DNA of 64,000 bases from NCBI RefSeq assembly GCF_003627755.1, contig NZ_CP032694.1, positions 72,501 to 136,500 of the forward strand, given 5' to 3'. The first letter of the stretch is position 1; every line of letters starts with the position of its first letter. A model generated the notes under the pieces. The model made no database searches. It had not been told where the DNA came from and worked only from the letters and a program-made list of their open reading frames with translations. Source of the DNA: Rhizobium jaguaris (GTDB lineage Bacteria > Pseudomonadota > Alphaproteobacteria > Rhizobiales > Rhizobiaceae). The position numbers and the translations under genes were made by a program. Shown here in pieces: positions 39,134-49,131 of the stretch.

Positions 39134-40357
39134 ATGAGACGGGTAGTTGTTACGGGTCTGGGTATTGTCTCTTCGATTGGAAACGATGCTCAAGAAGTGA
39201 CTGCCTCGCTGCGCGAAGCCAAGTCCGGCATTTCTTTTTCCTCCGATTTCGCCGAACACGGCTTCAAATGCCAGGTGTGGGGCGCGCCAAAGATCGACAC
39301 GACGGATCTGGTGGATCGTCGCGCCATGCGCTTCCTGTCGCAGGGCGGCGCCTGGAACCATGTCGCCATGAAGCAGGCGATCGCCGACAGCGGTCTCGAA
39401 GAGAGCGACATCACCAATGAGCGCACCGGCATCATCATGGGCTCGGGCGGCCCGTCCACCCGCACCCTGATCGAAGCCGCCGATATCACCCGCAAGAACA
39501 ACAGCCCGAAGCGCATCGGCCCCTTCGCCGTGCCGAAGTCGATGTCGTCGACGGCGTCGGCAACGCTTGCCACTTGGTTCAAGATCCACGGCGTCAACTA
39601 TTCCATTTCGTCTGCCTGCTCGACCTCGGCGCACTGCATCGGCAACGCCGCCGAGATGATCCAGTGGGGCAAGCAGGACGTCATGTTCGCCGGCGGCCAC
39701 GAGGATCTCGACTGGACCATGTCGAACCTCTTCGACGCCATGGGCGCCATGTCTTCCGACTTCAACCAGAATCATCCGGAAACCGCCTCGCGCGCATATG
39801 ACGCCAAGCGCGATGGCTTCGTCATTGCCGGCGGCGCCGGCGTGCTGGTGCTGGAAGAGCTGGAGCATGCCAAGGCGCGCGGCGCCAAGATCTATGCCGA
39901 GATCGTCGGCTACGGCGCCACCTCGGACGGCTACGACATGGTCGCGCCTTCGGGCGAGGGGGCTGTGCGCTGCATGCGCCAGGCGCTCGCGACGGTGAAG
40001 GGCGATATTGACTACATCAACACCCACGGCACCTCGACGCCGGTGGGCGACAGCAAGGAAATCGGCGCGATTCGCGAAGTCTTTGGCAACAAGATTCCGC
40101 CGATCCAGTCGACCAAGTCGCTGACGGGCCATTCGCTCGGCGCAGCCGGCGTGCAGGAATCGATCTACTCGATCCTGATGATGCAAGAGCGCTTCATCGG
40201 CGAAAGCGCTCATATCACCGAACTCGACCCGGAATTCGAAGGTGTGCCGATCGTGCGCAAGCGCATCGATAATGCCAAGATCGACGTGGCTCTTTCCAAT
40301 TCCTTCGGCTTCGGCGGCACCAACGCCACGCTCGTATTCCAGCGCTATAACGGATAA
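39134..40357 (+). CDS. fabB: 3-oxoacyl-ACP synthase I
   Basis: A 407-residue condensing enzyme for elongating unsaturated acyl-ACP. Catalytic Cys162 ([14 protein letters not shown]), the two His residues ([12 protein letters not shown] and [12 protein letters not shown]) and the C-terminal [12 protein letters not shown] glycine-rich loop are all present. It follows fabA by 54 bases and pairs with it functionally. Confidence 0.97.
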   Translation: MRRVVVTGLGIVSSIGNDAQEVTASLREAKSGISFSSDFAEHGFKCQVWGAPKIDTTDLVDRRAMRFLSQGGAWNHVAMKQAIADSGLEESDITNERTGIIMGSGGPSTRTLIEAADITRKNNSPKRIGPFAVPKSMSSTASATLATWFKIHGVNYSISSACSTSAHCIGNAAEMIQWGKQDVMFAGGHEDLDWTMSNLFDAMGAMSSDFNQNHPETASRAYDAKRDGFVIAGGAGVLVLEELEHAKARGAKIYAEIVGYGATSDGYDMVAPSGEGAVRCMRQALATVKGDIDYINTHGTSTPVGDSKEIGAIREVFGNKIPPIQSTKSLTGHSLGAAGVQESIYSILMMQERFIGESAHITELDPEFEGVPIVRKRIDNAKIDVALSNSFGFGGTNATLVFQRYNG

Positions 40358-40361
40358 GGCA

Positions 40362-41168
40362 ATGACGGGAATCATGCAGGGTAAGCGCGGCCTCATCATG
40401 GGTGTCGCAAACAATCATTCGATTGCCTGGGGTATTTCAAAGGCGCTGGCAGCCGAAGGCGCGGAACTGGCTTTCACTTATCAGGGCGAAGCGCTCGGCA
40501 AGCGTGTCAAGCCGCTCGCAGCCGAAGTCGGCTCGGATTTCCTCCTGCCTTGTGATGTCGAAGATATCGCTTCCGTCGATTCCATCTTCGAGGAGATCAG
40601 GGCACGCTGGGGCAGGCTGGATTTCATCGTCCACGCCATCGGCTTTTCCGACAAGAACGAACTAAAGGGCCTCTACGCCAATACCACGCGCGATAATTTC
40701 ACCCGCACCATGGTGATTTCCTGCTTCTCCTTCACCGAGATCGCCAAGCGTGCGGCCGAGCTGATGGTCGAAGGCGGCAGCATGCTGACATTGACCTATA
40801 ATGGCTCGACGCGCGTCATCCCGAACTACAACGTCATGGGCGTCGCCAAGGCGGCTCTGGAAGCATCCGTGCGCTATCTCGCCGCCGACTACGGCCCGCG
40901 CGGCATTCGCGTCAACGCCGTGTCCGCCGGCCCGATCCGCACGCTCGCCGGCGCCGGCATTTCCGATGCCCGCGCCATCCTCTCCTGGAACCAGCGCAAC
41001 GCACCGCTGCGCAAGTCGGTTACCATCGACCAGGTGGGCTCGTCGTCGCTCTATCTCCTGTCCGATTTGTCAGCTGGCGTTACCGGCGAAATCCACTTTG
41101 TCGATGCTGGCTATAACATCACCTCGATGCCGACGTTGGAAACGCTGACCAAGGCCGACGCGGAGTAA
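40362..41168 (+). CDS. fabI: Enoyl-ACP reductase (NADH)
   Basis: A 268-residue short-chain dehydrogenase-like enzyme that completes each fatty-acid elongation cycle. The cofactor segment GVANNHSIAWGIAK-like (GVANNHSIAWGISK) and the FabI active site Y-x6-K (NYNVMGVAK) are visible. Starting at ATG 40362 gives MTGIMQGKRGLIMG, like other rhizobial FabI; ATG 40374 is an alternative. Only four bases separate it from fabB, indicating coupling. Confidence 0.95.
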   Translation: MTGIMQGKRGLIMGVANNHSIAWGISKALAAEGAELAFTYQGEALGKRVKPLAAEVGSDFLLPCDVEDIASVDSIFEEIRARWGRLDFIVHAIGFSDKNELKGLYANTTRDNFTRTMVISCFSFTEIAKRAAELMVEGGSMLTLTYNGSTRVIPNYNVMGVAKAALEASVRYLAADYGPRGIRVNAVSAGPIRTLAGAGISDARAILSWNQRNAPLRKSVTIDQVGSSSLYLLSDLSAGVTGEIHFVDAGYNITSMPTLETLTKADAE

Positions 41169-41244
41169 GCGTGCTGATCTGAAACGTCCTCTCGGCCTTT
41201 GCCGGGAGGACCAAATTTGCGGATATCCTTTCGGGGGATTCCCG

Positions 41245-41823
41245 ATGACGTCCACCGCCGCCAAACCCTTTGCATCCACCGAACGTCTGACCCTCAGAGG
41301 ATTCGTCCCGGAGGATTTCGAAGCCTATAGCGCTTATCGCTCCTTGCCGGGCATCTATCGCTACCTTTACAGCGACCCTCCATCTCCAGACGAAATGCGG
41401 GAGCGTTTCGATGCCGGTTTGAACACGCGTTTGTCGGAAGACGGCGATATCCTCCGCTGTGCCGTTGTTCGACGTGAGGATGACACGCTGTTGGGGCAGG
41501 TTAGTCTGAAGGTCGCCAACAAGGCGGCGCTGCAGGCCGAGGTCGGCTATATCTTCAATCCGGCCTATGCCGGGAAGGGATACGCGACAGAGGCGGCCGA
41601 AGCCATCATCACCCTCGGCTTCGAAAAATTCGGCTTTCACCGGATCTTCGCGCGGCTGGATGCGAAGAACGCCGGGTCCGTCGGCGTCGTCGAACGGCTA
41701 GGCCTGCGCCGTGAAGCGCTGTTGATCGAAAGCGACCGCTTCAATGGCGTCTGGGGCGATGAATGCGTCTATGCCGTCCTGAGTCGCGAATGGGTGGCAA
41801 GGGCACCGAATCGGGCGCGTTAA
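41245..41823 (+). CDS. GNAT family N-acetyltransferase (RimJ/RimL-like)
   Basis: A 192-residue acetyltransferase. TERLTLRGFVPEDFEAY opens the domain, EVGYIFNPAYAGKGYATEA holds the acetyl-CoA loop, and FHRIFARLDAKNAGSVGVVERLG is the typical RimJ/RimL end. The substrate, protein N-terminus or small molecule, is unknown. ATG 41245 follows fabI by 76 bases. Confidence 0.88.
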   Translation: MTSTAAKPFASTERLTLRGFVPEDFEAYSAYRSLPGIYRYLYSDPPSPDEMRERFDAGLNTRLSEDGDILRCAVVRREDDTLLGQVSLKVANKAALQAEVGYIFNPAYAGKGYATEAAEAIITLGFEKFGFHRIFARLDAKNAGSVGVVERLGLRREALLIESDRFNGVWGDECVYAVLSREWVARAPNRAR

Positions 41824-41979
41824 TCTCCATTCGGTAAGATTTTACGAAAATTTTAGGTTAATTCTATCTTGCCGGGGATGGCCCGTTACGACCGGCCGGA
41901 ATTCCGATACAAGGCACGCATTCATCAGTATTTCCTGCATGTCCATCGGCATTCATTGACCATTTACGGGAACCCCTCC

Positions 41980-43200
41980 GTGAACTCCATAACTGTTGCC
42001 AATTCCAAGCCGCTCGATCCACTGGACGAGACGGCATCGCTCGAAGCCGCTGCCACCGCAAGGGCATTGGGGCCGGATATATTGCGGGCGCTTGCCATCC
42101 TGCTTGTCATGCTGGTGCATCTGCCGTGGGGAGCGACCCCGCTGCCGTTGGCCGGAATTAGACCCTATGGCTGGATCGGCGTCGACATCTTCTTCGTGCT
42201 CAGCGGCTATCTCATCGGAACCCAGCTAATGGCGGAGGCCGCGCGCCGCCATGCCGTCGACTTCAAGGCTTTCTATCTGCGCAGGGCATTCCGCATATTG
42301 CCGGCCTTTCTGCTCGTACTTGCCTTCTACGCGTTCATCCCCGCCTTGCGCGACGCGCCGACTATGCAATCCGCCTGGCGGTTCCTGACTTTCACGGTCA
42401 ATTTCGGGCTCGATCCGCGCTTGGGCGGCACGTTCACCGAAGCTTGGTCGCTGAGCGTGGAGGAGCATTTCTATCTTGTCCTGCCGGTTCTCGTCGTCCT
42501 GCTGAAGCGGCGTGCCTCAGTGGTCTTCGTCGCATTTCTGGTTACGACAATCATGATTGCCGGCATGGGTCTGAGATTCGCGCTGTGGCAGAGCCAGGTC
42601 GGCCCGGCTGCCGAAATGCAGGCCTACAGAGCAGCCCTCGCCGTCTATCTGAGGGACGTCTATTATCCGACTTATAATCGACTGGACGGGCTGACTTTCG
42701 GCGTCGTTCTCGCAGCGATCCGGTTGTTCAAGCCGTTGCTATGGGAAAGGTACATGCCGCCATACATCGCGCTCGGCATCGGCAGCATGTTCGTGGTAGT
42801 GGCGCTCGTGATCTTTTCAAACCGCGGGTCATTTGCCGAAACCAATTTGCCGCTTGTGTTTCAGCCTCTTCCAGGTGCGGTCATCGGCTTTCCGCTTTTC
42901 TCGGCGGGAGTGACATTCGTTCTCGGCGCACTGCTGGACCTACAGCCCAGGATCGGGCGTTGGCATCTTCCGGCGATATCGGGCATCGCAACGCTCTCCT
43001 ACAGCCTCTACCTGACCCACAAGGCCGTCTACCACCTCGATCAGATGGTGTTCGGCAAGGTCAATCTTCAGGGGCTCTCAGGCTTCGTCATCTATTTCTC
43101 CACCTGCTTCATCGTGGCGGCGACCCTCTGGTTTCTCGTCGAAAGAAACTTTCTGGCCCTGCGTGATCACCTGTTGCCCCGCTCGCACCGAGCGGGCTAG
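41980..43200 (+). CDS. Acyltransferase 3 family membrane protein (OafA-like)
   Basis: A 406-residue integral membrane acyltransferase with about ten helices. Family marks are the near-N-terminal LRALAILLVMLVHL, GVDIFFVLSGYLIG, FYLRRAFRILPAF and SLSVEEHFYLVLPVL. Such enzymes O-acylate surface polysaccharides, Nod factors or other glycans. The start is uncertain: GTG 41980 is chosen because the 34 residues from ATG 41878 are not family-like. Confidence 0.85.
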   Translation: MNSITVANSKPLDPLDETASLEAAATARALGPDILRALAILLVMLVHLPWGATPLPLAGIRPYGWIGVDIFFVLSGYLIGTQLMAEAARRHAVDFKAFYLRRAFRILPAFLLVLAFYAFIPALRDAPTMQSAWRFLTFTVNFGLDPRLGGTFTEAWSLSVEEHFYLVLPVLVVLLKRRASVVFVAFLVTTIMIAGMGLRFALWQSQVGPAAEMQAYRAALAVYLRDVYYPTYNRLDGLTFGVVLAAIRLFKPLLWERYMPPYIALGIGSMFVVVALVIFSNRGSFAETNLPLVFQPLPGAVIGFPLFSAGVTFVLGALLDLQPRIGRWHLPAISGIATLSYSLYLTHKAVYHLDQMVFGKVNLQGLSGFVIYFSTCFIVAATLWFLVERNFLALRDHLLPRSHRAG

Positions 43201-43202
43201 AT

Positions 43203-43254
43203 CCAGAGCAATTCCAGGAAAAGTGTTTAGCGGCTTTCCGTCCGGAATTGCGTA
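43203..43254. repeat. RIME-like intergenic repeat
   Basis: CCAGAGCAATTCCAGGAAAA, then GCGGCTTTCCGTCCGGAATTGCG; the CAATTCC and GGAATTG arms pair. It matches 25757-25807 over about 50 bases with some changes. This is the type of mosaic palindromic element known in Rhizobium intergenic regions. Confidence 0.65.
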
Positions 43255-43279
43255 AAAACAATGATCTAGCGCATGAAAA

Positions 43280-43301
43280 AAGGCGGCCGATTGGCCGCCT
43301 T
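43280..43301. terminator. Bidirectional Rho-independent terminator
   Basis: A 9-bp stem (AAGGCGGCC/GGCCGCCTT) with a GATT loop. The minus strand follows it with TTTTTT, a strong signal for rsmC, and the plus strand has a looser T-rich stretch for the acyltransferase gene. Confidence 0.88.
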
Positions 43302-43307
43302 CGTTGT

Positions 43308-44323
43308 TTATTTTTTCGCCCACAGCACCTTGAAACGCGCATTTCGGCAGGTCTCGCCATGCTCGCGGAAATTCTCCGCCAGTACTGGCTCATAGGGCAG
43401 GCCGCGATTCGCGACCAGCATCAGGCGACCGCCGCTGCGTAATGCCGAGGATGCCGCCTTGATCATCGCCTGGCCGAGCGAAGGTTCGGCGGCATGGCCC
43501 TCATGAAAGGGCGGGTTCATGATCACCAGATCGTATTTGTCCTTGACCGGCTCGCTCGCCAGATCTTGCCAGAAGAAGCGCTGAGCGACCTTCGGGCAGT
43601 TTTCGAGGAGATTGGCGCGGGCCGCCTCCAACGCCTCGTAGTGGGCCTCGTAGAGGTCTAGACGCGCGATCCGCGGTGATCTGGTCGCCAGTTCCACAGA
43701 AAGATAGCCCCAGCCGGCGCCGAAATCGGCGGCATCGCCGGAAAATCGGTCGGAAGGCGCGATGCCAGCAGTTCGGAGCCGGCGTCGATGCGATCATGCG
43801 AGAACATGCCGGCAGCGGTGGTGAAGCGGCCGTCGATGCGCGTCGCGGGCTTTGCCAGTTGCGCTGCGGGAGCGCTTGTGTCGGCCGGGCGCGTAAACCA
43901 GAAAGCCACGCCGTGGTATTTCGGCATGTGCTCGACATCCAGGCCAAAACCTTCGATACGCTTGCGCAGCGGCTGAATGCCGTCTTCCTTGCCGCCGGCG
44001 ACGACGATCAGCCCGCCCGCCTTCACGCGCGTCAGCGCCTCGGCAATATGGGCTTCATTTTCGCCCTTGTGTTTGGTGCAGAGTACCAGGGCGCCGTCAT
44101 AATCCTCGCCTTCGATCTCCGGCGTCACATCGATACGCTGCGCCTGAAGCTGGCGATAGAAGGGCCTGAACCCCTGGACGGCGGAAAGCGACGCCGCAAA
44201 ACCGTCGGGCAGGAAAAAGCCCGCTTCCGCACCGAGAAACAGAATGCGCTCGCCTTCGCCAGGTGTACCGACGGTGCCGGAGGCAAAGGGGTGGAACAGG
44301 GTTTTCAAGGCGTCGCGGCTCAT
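43308..44323 (-). pseudogene. rsmC: 16S rRNA methyltransferase RsmC-like, frameshifted
   Basis: Two frames join to one class I SAM-dependent methyltransferase. The N-terminal frame (from ATG 44323) is correct to LLASRLPTDF; the C-terminal frame continues SGDAADFGAGWGYLSVELAT, the SAM motif, and ends with MNPPFHEG, the RsmC catalytic NPPF motif. The shift is at an A-run at 43742-43745 (TTTT on the coding strand); one extra T restores a 338-residue protein. RsmC makes m2G1207 in 16S rRNA. A sequencing error in the homopolymer is as likely as true inactivation. Confidence 0.85.
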
Positions 44324-44387
44324 GGGCCTGGTCTCGTCATGGAAATGGGTTTCGTCTGTCGGATATGCGCCACTTCTACCTCATGCT

Positions 44388-44534
44388 GCCCCTCACCCTA
44401 ACCCTCTCCCCGTTGTAACGGGGAGAGGGGATGACAGCGCAAGACTTAGATGCCTCGGTTTGGTGGAGGGTAATCGTCGAGCACAGTCGTTATCCCTTCT
44501 CCCCGCATGCGGGGAGAGGGCTAGGGTGAGGGGC
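44388..44534. repeat. Large inverted repeat of a common rhizobial intergenic element
   Basis: GCCCCTCACCCTAACCCTCT at the left is mirrored by AGAGGGCTAGGGTGAGGGGC at the right (44515-44534), with inner hairpins CTCCCCG/CGGGGAG at each side. The element fills most of the 305-base gap between rsmC and pnp. No gene is seen there. Confidence 0.7.
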
Positions 44535-44628
44535 CGGGCACTCAGTTTCCACAAAAATGGCCGGCACCGATAATATAAAAAGGGCGCGGAAAAGATCCCG
44601 CGCCCCGAAACGTGCGTGAAGGCGCGCC

Positions 44629-46767
44629 TTATTCGGCTGCGTCGTCCTTCTTCTTATCGGCAGCGATTTCCTGGCCGGTCGTCTGGTCGACGACCTTCAT
44701 GGACAGGCGAACCTTACCGCGCTCGTCGAAGCCGAGCAGCTTCACCCAGACCTTGTCGCCTTCCTTGACGACGTCGGTCGTCTTGGCAACGCGCTCGGAG
44801 GCGAGCTGCGAGATATGGACGAGGCCGTCGCGGGCGCCGAAAAAGTTGACGAAGGCGCCGAAATCAGCGGTCTTGACAACCGTGCCTTCGTAGATCTGGC
44901 CAACTTCCGGCTCGGCAACGATCGAGTGGATCCACTTGCGGGCCGCTTCGATTTCCTTGCCGGAAGACGAAGCGATCTTGACCGTACCGTCGTCTTCGAT
45001 GTTGATCTTGGCGCCGGTCTTTTCGACGATTTCGCGGATGACCTTGCCGCCGGAGCCGATGACTTCGCGGATCTTGTCGACCGGGATGTTCATGACTTCG
45101 ATGCGCGGGGCGAATTCGCCGAGCTGGCCGCGGCTTTCGGAAATGGCCTTGGCCATTTCGCCGAGGATGTGCAGACGGCCGCCCTTCGCCTGGTTGAGGG
45201 CCACCTTCATGATCTCTTCGGTGATACCGTCGATCTTGATGTCCATCTGCAGCGAGGTGATGCCGGCTTCCGTGCCGGCGACCTTGAAGTCCATGTCGCC
45301 GAGGTGGTCTTCGTCACCCAGGATGTCGGAGAGAACGGCGAAGCGCTCTTCTTCCTTGATCAGGCCCATGGCGATACCGGCAACCGGCTTTGCCAGCGGT
45401 ACGCCCGCGTCCATCAGCGCCAGCGAGGTGCCGCAAACGGTGGCCATCGAGGAGGAGCCGTTGGACTCGGTGATTTCGGAAACAACGCGCAGCGTGTAGG
45501 GGAACTGCTCTGCCGACGGCAGCATCGGGTGGATGGCGCGCCATGCGAGCTTGCCATGGCCGATTTCGCGGCGGCCCGGAGAACCCATGCGGCCGGTTTC
45601 GCCGACCGAATAGGGCGGGAAGTTGTAGTGCAGCATGAAGTTTTCTTTGTACATGCCGGTCAGGCTGTCAACATACTGCTCGTCTTCGCCGGTGCCGAGC
45701 GTGGCAACGACGACAGCCTGCGTTTCACCGCGGGTGAAGAGGGCGGAGCCGTGTGTACGCGGCAGAAGGCCGACTTCGGCAAGGATCGGACGAACCGTCT
45801 GCAGGTCGCGGCCGTCGATGCGGCTGGAGGTGTCGAGGATGTTCCAGCGGACGATCTTCGCCTGCAGGTGCTTGAAGATAGCGCCGACTTCTTCGGCCGT
45901 GTACTTGGCTTCGCCTTCTTCCGGCAGGAAGTGTGCCTTGACCTTTGCCTTGACGGCGTCGACGGCAGCGTAGCGATCAGCCTTCTGGGTGATCTTGTAG
46001 GCTTCGCGCAATTCGGCTTCGGCAAGGCCCAGCATTTCGGTTTCGAGTGCCGAGAAATCGTCCGGCGTGAAATCGCGCGGTTCCTTGGCGGCGACTTCGG
46101 CGAGCTTGATGATCGCGTCGATGACCGGCTGGAAGCCGCGATGGCCGAACATGACGGCGCCGAGCATGACGTCTTCCGGCAGTTCCTTGGCTTCGGACTC
46201 GACCATCAGAACGGCTTCCTGCGTACCGGCAACGACGAGGTCGAGGGTCGACTCGTCCATCTCGTCGAGATGCGGGTTGAGCACATATTCGCCGTTGATG
46301 TAGCCGACGCGAGCGCCGCCGATCGGGCCCATGAACGGAATGCCGGAGAGCGTCAGGGCAGCCGAAGTGGCGACCATGGACAGCACGTCCGGATCGTTTT
46401 CGAGGTCATGCTGGATGACGGTGACGACAACCTGCGTGTCGTTCTTGTAGCCTTCCGGGAAAAGCGGACGGATCGGGCGGTCGATCAGGCGGGAAACGAG
46501 GGTTTCGTTTTCGCTCGGACGTCCTTCGCGCTTGAAATAGCCGCCGGGGATCTTGCCGGCAGCATAGGTCTTTTCCTGGTAGTTGACGGTGAGCGGGAAG
46601 AAATCCTGGCCCGGCTTCGGCGACTTGGCGGAAACGACGGTGGCAAGAACCACGGTCTCGCCGTAGGTTGCGATGACGGCGCCATCAGCCTGGCGGGCGA
46701 TCTTGCCGGTCTCGAGCTTCAGCGGGCGGCCGGCCCACTCGATTTCGACGGTATGGATATCGAACAT
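44629..46767 (-). CDS. pnp: Polyribonucleotide nucleotidyltransferase (PNPase)
   Basis: A 712-residue phosphorolytic 3'-5' exoribonuclease of the RNA degradation machinery. Two RNase PH domains flank a helical linker; then come a KH domain ([20 protein letters not shown], about 560-620) and an S1 domain ([19 protein letters not shown], about 625-695). The start [16 protein letters not shown] (ATG 46767, AGGA ten bases upstream) is the family N-terminus. Last gene of the rimP-pnp group, behind rpsO. Confidence 0.97.
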   Translation of the reverse strand: MFDIHTVEIEWAGRPLKLETGKIARQADGAVIATYGETVVLATVVSAKSPKPGQDFFPLTVNYQEKTYAAGKIPGGYFKREGRPSENETLVSRLIDRPIRPLFPEGYKNDTQVVVTVIQHDLENDPDVLSMVATSAALTLSGIPFMGPIGGARVGYINGEYVLNPHLDEMDESTLDLVVAGTQEAVLMVESEAKELPEDVMLGAVMFGHRGFQPVIDAIIKLAEVAAKEPRDFTPDDFSALETEMLGLAEAELREAYKITQKADRYAAVDAVKAKVKAHFLPEEGEAKYTAEEVGAIFKHLQAKIVRWNILDTSSRIDGRDLQTVRPILAEVGLLPRTHGSALFTRGETQAVVVATLGTGEDEQYVDSLTGMYKENFMLHYNFPPYSVGETGRMGSPGRREIGHGKLAWRAIHPMLPSAEQFPYTLRVVSEITESNGSSSMATVCGTSLALMDAGVPLAKPVAGIAMGLIKEEERFAVLSDILGDEDHLGDMDFKVAGTEAGITSLQMDIKIDGITEEIMKVALNQAKGGRLHILGEMAKAISESRGQLGEFAPRIEVMNIPVDKIREVIGSGGKVIREIVEKTGAKINIEDDGTVKIASSSGKEIEAARKWIHSIVAEPEVGQIYEGTVVKTADFGAFVNFFGARDGLVHISQLASERVAKTTDVVKEGDKVWVKLLGFDERGKVRLSMKVVDQTTGQEIAADKKKDDAAE

Positions 46768-47089
46768 ATCTTGTCCTTGCGTGGTGCGGGAAAAGGCGCG
46801 GCCCATGGATCGGCAAGGCGCATCTTCAACCGCACGAAGTGTGACGCATCACGGGCAAGACAACGAGAGGCTTTCAAGGATCGGCCGAAGCTTGAAGCTT
46901 CGGCTGAAAGCATCCGGCAATCCTGCCCCATGACAGGTCAACGGTTGTAATTGGCAGAACCGGCCCATCCGGCCTGCCGGGTGTCTCACATCGCGCAAAC
47001 GGAAAGCGCGACGGAAACAAGTTTGACGGGTTTCAAACCCCTCATAGGCATCCGGCGGACGTTCATGCGAACGCCCGCCGGAAATTCCA
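46768..47089 (-). promoter_or_regulatory. rpsO-pnp intergenic region with two strong hairpins
   Basis: On the transcribed minus strand a 13-bp stem with one G-U pair (47052-47064 with 47069-47081) lies just after the rpsO stop, and a 10-bp perfect stem (46884-46893 with 46895-46904) lies in the pnp leader. In E. coli the pnp leader hairpin is cut by RNase III and PNPase represses its own synthesis through it. The hairpins here are placed for the same control; that is an inference. Confidence 0.5.
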
Positions 47090-47359
47090 TTAGCGGCGGA
47101 TACCGAGGCTGGAGATCAGCTTGGTATAACGGCCTTCGTCCTTCTTCTTGAGATAGTCAAGAAGCGAGCGCCGGCTGGAAACCATCGTCAGGAGGCCACG
47201 GCGGGAGTGATTGTCCTTCTTGTGGTCCTTGAAGTGGTTTGTGAGGTTGTTGATGCGCTCGGTCAGGATCGCAACCTGGACTTCCGGAGAACCGGTGTCG
47301 CCTTCGACGGTGGCGTATTCCTTGATCAGCGCAGCCTTGCGCTCAGCAGTAATCGACAT
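47090..47359 (-). CDS. rpsO: 30S ribosomal protein S15
   Basis: An 89-residue primary 16S-binding protein. The full family sequence is clear, including [20 protein letters not shown] and [23 protein letters not shown] 47359 has AGGACC upstream. It lies between truB and pnp as in most proteobacteria. Confidence 0.97.
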   Translation of the reverse strand: MSITAERKAALIKEYATVEGDTGSPEVQVAILTERINNLTNHFKDHKKDNHSRRGLLTMVSSRRSLLDYLKKKDEGRYTKLISSLGIRR

Positions 47360-47503
47360 CGGATGGTCCTTTCTATGAGAGGAAATAATGTCGCCAAACG
47401 CCGGGATGTCGTCCAGCATTGGCCGCGAATGCAATCGGGCAGGCCCGATGCTGGCGCTGCCTATAGACCATTTGCGCCGCAAAGGGAAGAGCATCGTGTC
47501 TTT

Positions 47504-47687
47504 GCCTTCTCCCCTCGGGGAGAAGGTGGCCCGAAGGGCCGGATGAGGGGGCGCGGCATCGGGAAATTGCCTTTCGCTTACGCTCAAGGCCCTCGCAGCT
47601 CCGCTCCTCGGCCCCCTCATCCGGCCTCTCGCAATCTCGCTCAGCGAGTTTGCTCGCGTCCACCTTCTCTCCGCTGGAGAGAAGGTG
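47504..47687. repeat. Palindromic intergenic element between truB and rpsO
   Basis: Left hairpin CCTTCTCCCC/GGGGAGAAGG (47505-47526), then CCCGAAGGGCCGGATGAGGG; the right side carries CCCCCTCATCCGGCC and a CACCTTCTCTCC/GGAGAGAAGGTG hairpin with a GCT triloop (47661-47687). The two halves are partly complementary over the whole element. It fills the 331-base gap and may end or attenuate the truB message. Confidence 0.65.
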
Positions 47688-47690
47688 CTT

Positions 47691-48623
47691 TTATACAAAA
47701 ACCCGCTTCGGGCGGAATTCACCCTGACCGATCTCGCCGATGGCGATCAGCTTGCCGCGTGCCGTGGCATAGGCCTCCGTTTCTGCAACCGGCGCATCAC
47801 GTCCGCGCACGAGAATGGGATTGCCCATCTTAAGGCGATGTGCCTGATCATCGTTGATGACGAGGTGGGGCAGGGCCGACAGCGCTTCCGCGGTGTCGAT
47901 CAGCAGCGCATCGAGAGCGGCCAGCCGCTCGTCCGCATCCTCGATTGCCTCAAGTGCGACGAGATCAGCTAAAGGCACCATCGTCTCCTCAGCAAAGGGA
48001 GCGACGAAACTGCGGCGCAGTCCGGAAATATGGCCGTAGCAACCGAGATCGCGACCGAGATCGCGGGCGAGCGCACGAACATAGGTACCCTTGCCGCATT
48101 CCACCTCGAAATACGCCGTATTGGCATCCGGGCAAGCAAGCAGCGTCAGGCGGAAAACCTCCACTTCGCGCGACGGGATTTCGACGGTTTCGCCATCACG
48201 GGCAAGATCATAGGCGCGTTCGCCGGCGATCTTGATGGCGGAAAACTGCGGCGGGATCTGCTGGATGACGCCGGTATATTTCGGCAGCAGCGCGCGAATA
48301 TCCTCTTCGCTCGGGCGCTTGTCCGAAGTCTGGGTCACCTCGCCTTCGAGGTCGTCCGTGGCGCGTTCCTCGCCCCAGGTGACGGTAAATTCATAGATCT
48401 TCCGGCCGTCCATGACATAGGGAACGGTCTTGGTGGCGTCGCCAAGCGCGATCGGCAGCATGCCGGAGGCAAGCGGATCGAGCGTGCCGGCATGGCCCGC
48501 CTTCTGCGCCTTGAACAGCCACTTGATTTTGGAAACGGCCTCCGTCGAGCCGAAGTCCACCGGTTTGTCGAGGATCAGCCAGCCGGAAATCGGGCGGCCT
48601 TTGGGCTTGCGTGGTTTGGACAT
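47691..48623 (-). CDS. truB: tRNA pseudouridine-55 synthase
   Basis: A 310-residue enzyme making pseudouridine 55 in the T loop of tRNAs. [20 protein letters not shown] opens the domain; the catalytic Asp is in [11 protein letters not shown], with later [20 protein letters not shown] and [15 protein letters not shown]. The C-terminal PUA-like part is present. It begins 12 bases after the rbfA stop. Confidence 0.96.
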   Translation of the reverse strand: MSKPRKPKGRPISGWLILDKPVDFGSTEAVSKIKWLFKAQKAGHAGTLDPLASGMLPIALGDATKTVPYVMDGRKIYEFTVTWGEERATDDLEGEVTQTSDKRPSEEDIRALLPKYTGVIQQIPPQFSAIKIAGERAYDLARDGETVEIPSREVEVFRLTLLACPDANTAYFEVECGKGTYVRALARDLGRDLGCYGHISGLRRSFVAPFAEETMVPLADLVALEAIEDADERLAALDALLIDTAEALSALPHLVINDDQAHRLKMGNPILVRGRDAPVAETEAYATARGKLIAIGEIGQGEFRPKRVFV

Positions 48624-48635
48624 TCTCTGTCTCTG

Positions 48636-49055
48636 TTATCGGTCTTTGTCGGTGTCGGTATCGCCGTCTTCGAGATCGCGCTGGACCTCCGGCGAGCGCA
48701 GCAGCGCATCGATCTTCTGGTAGTTGTCGAAGCTTGTATCGTCACGGAAACGGATCTCCGGCATGTATTTCATCTGCCGAAGCTGCGGTCCGAGACGGCC
48801 GCGGATGAATTTCGCATGCCGATTGAGCGTCTCGATGACGGTCTCATGGTCAACGACGCCGAGCGGCGTCACATAGGCGGTGGCGATCTTCAAATCCGGC
48901 GACATGCGCACCTCGGAAATGGAAATCACGGTGCGCTCGATCAGGTCGTCGCGCACTTCGCCGCGCTGCAGAACCTGCGTGATCGCGGCGCGCACTTGCT
49001 CGCCGACGCGAAGCATGCGCTGCGAGGGCGCGGAAGAAGTTGGTCTTGTAGCCAT
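48636..49055 (-). CDS. rbfA: 30S ribosome-binding factor A
   Basis: A 139-residue KH-fold cold-shock and 16S maturation factor. [38 protein letters not shown] and [20 protein letters not shown] are typical. The start is ATG 49055; the frame extends to 49112 without conserved sequence. The last ten residues are acidic and repetitive. Confidence 0.95.
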   Translation of the reverse strand: MATRPTSSAPSQRMLRVGEQVRAAITQVLQRGEVRDDLIERTVISISEVRMSPDLKIATAYVTPLGVVDHETVIETLNRHAKFIRGRLGPQLRQMKYMPEIRFRDDTSFDNYQKIDALLRSPEVQRDLEDGDTDTDKDR

Positions 49056-49131
49056 TTGTCTTGATCCCAAAAGGTTCGGGCGCCGGACTGGATGTTCCGG
49101 CGCCCGTCCCAATGTTTCAATCTATCCTGCC

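Noticed and set aside
44815..46950. Plus-strand 711-codon frame, nearly as long as pnp
   Set aside because: Antisense shadow of pnp; Asp/Gly/Val-biased translation and no domain.
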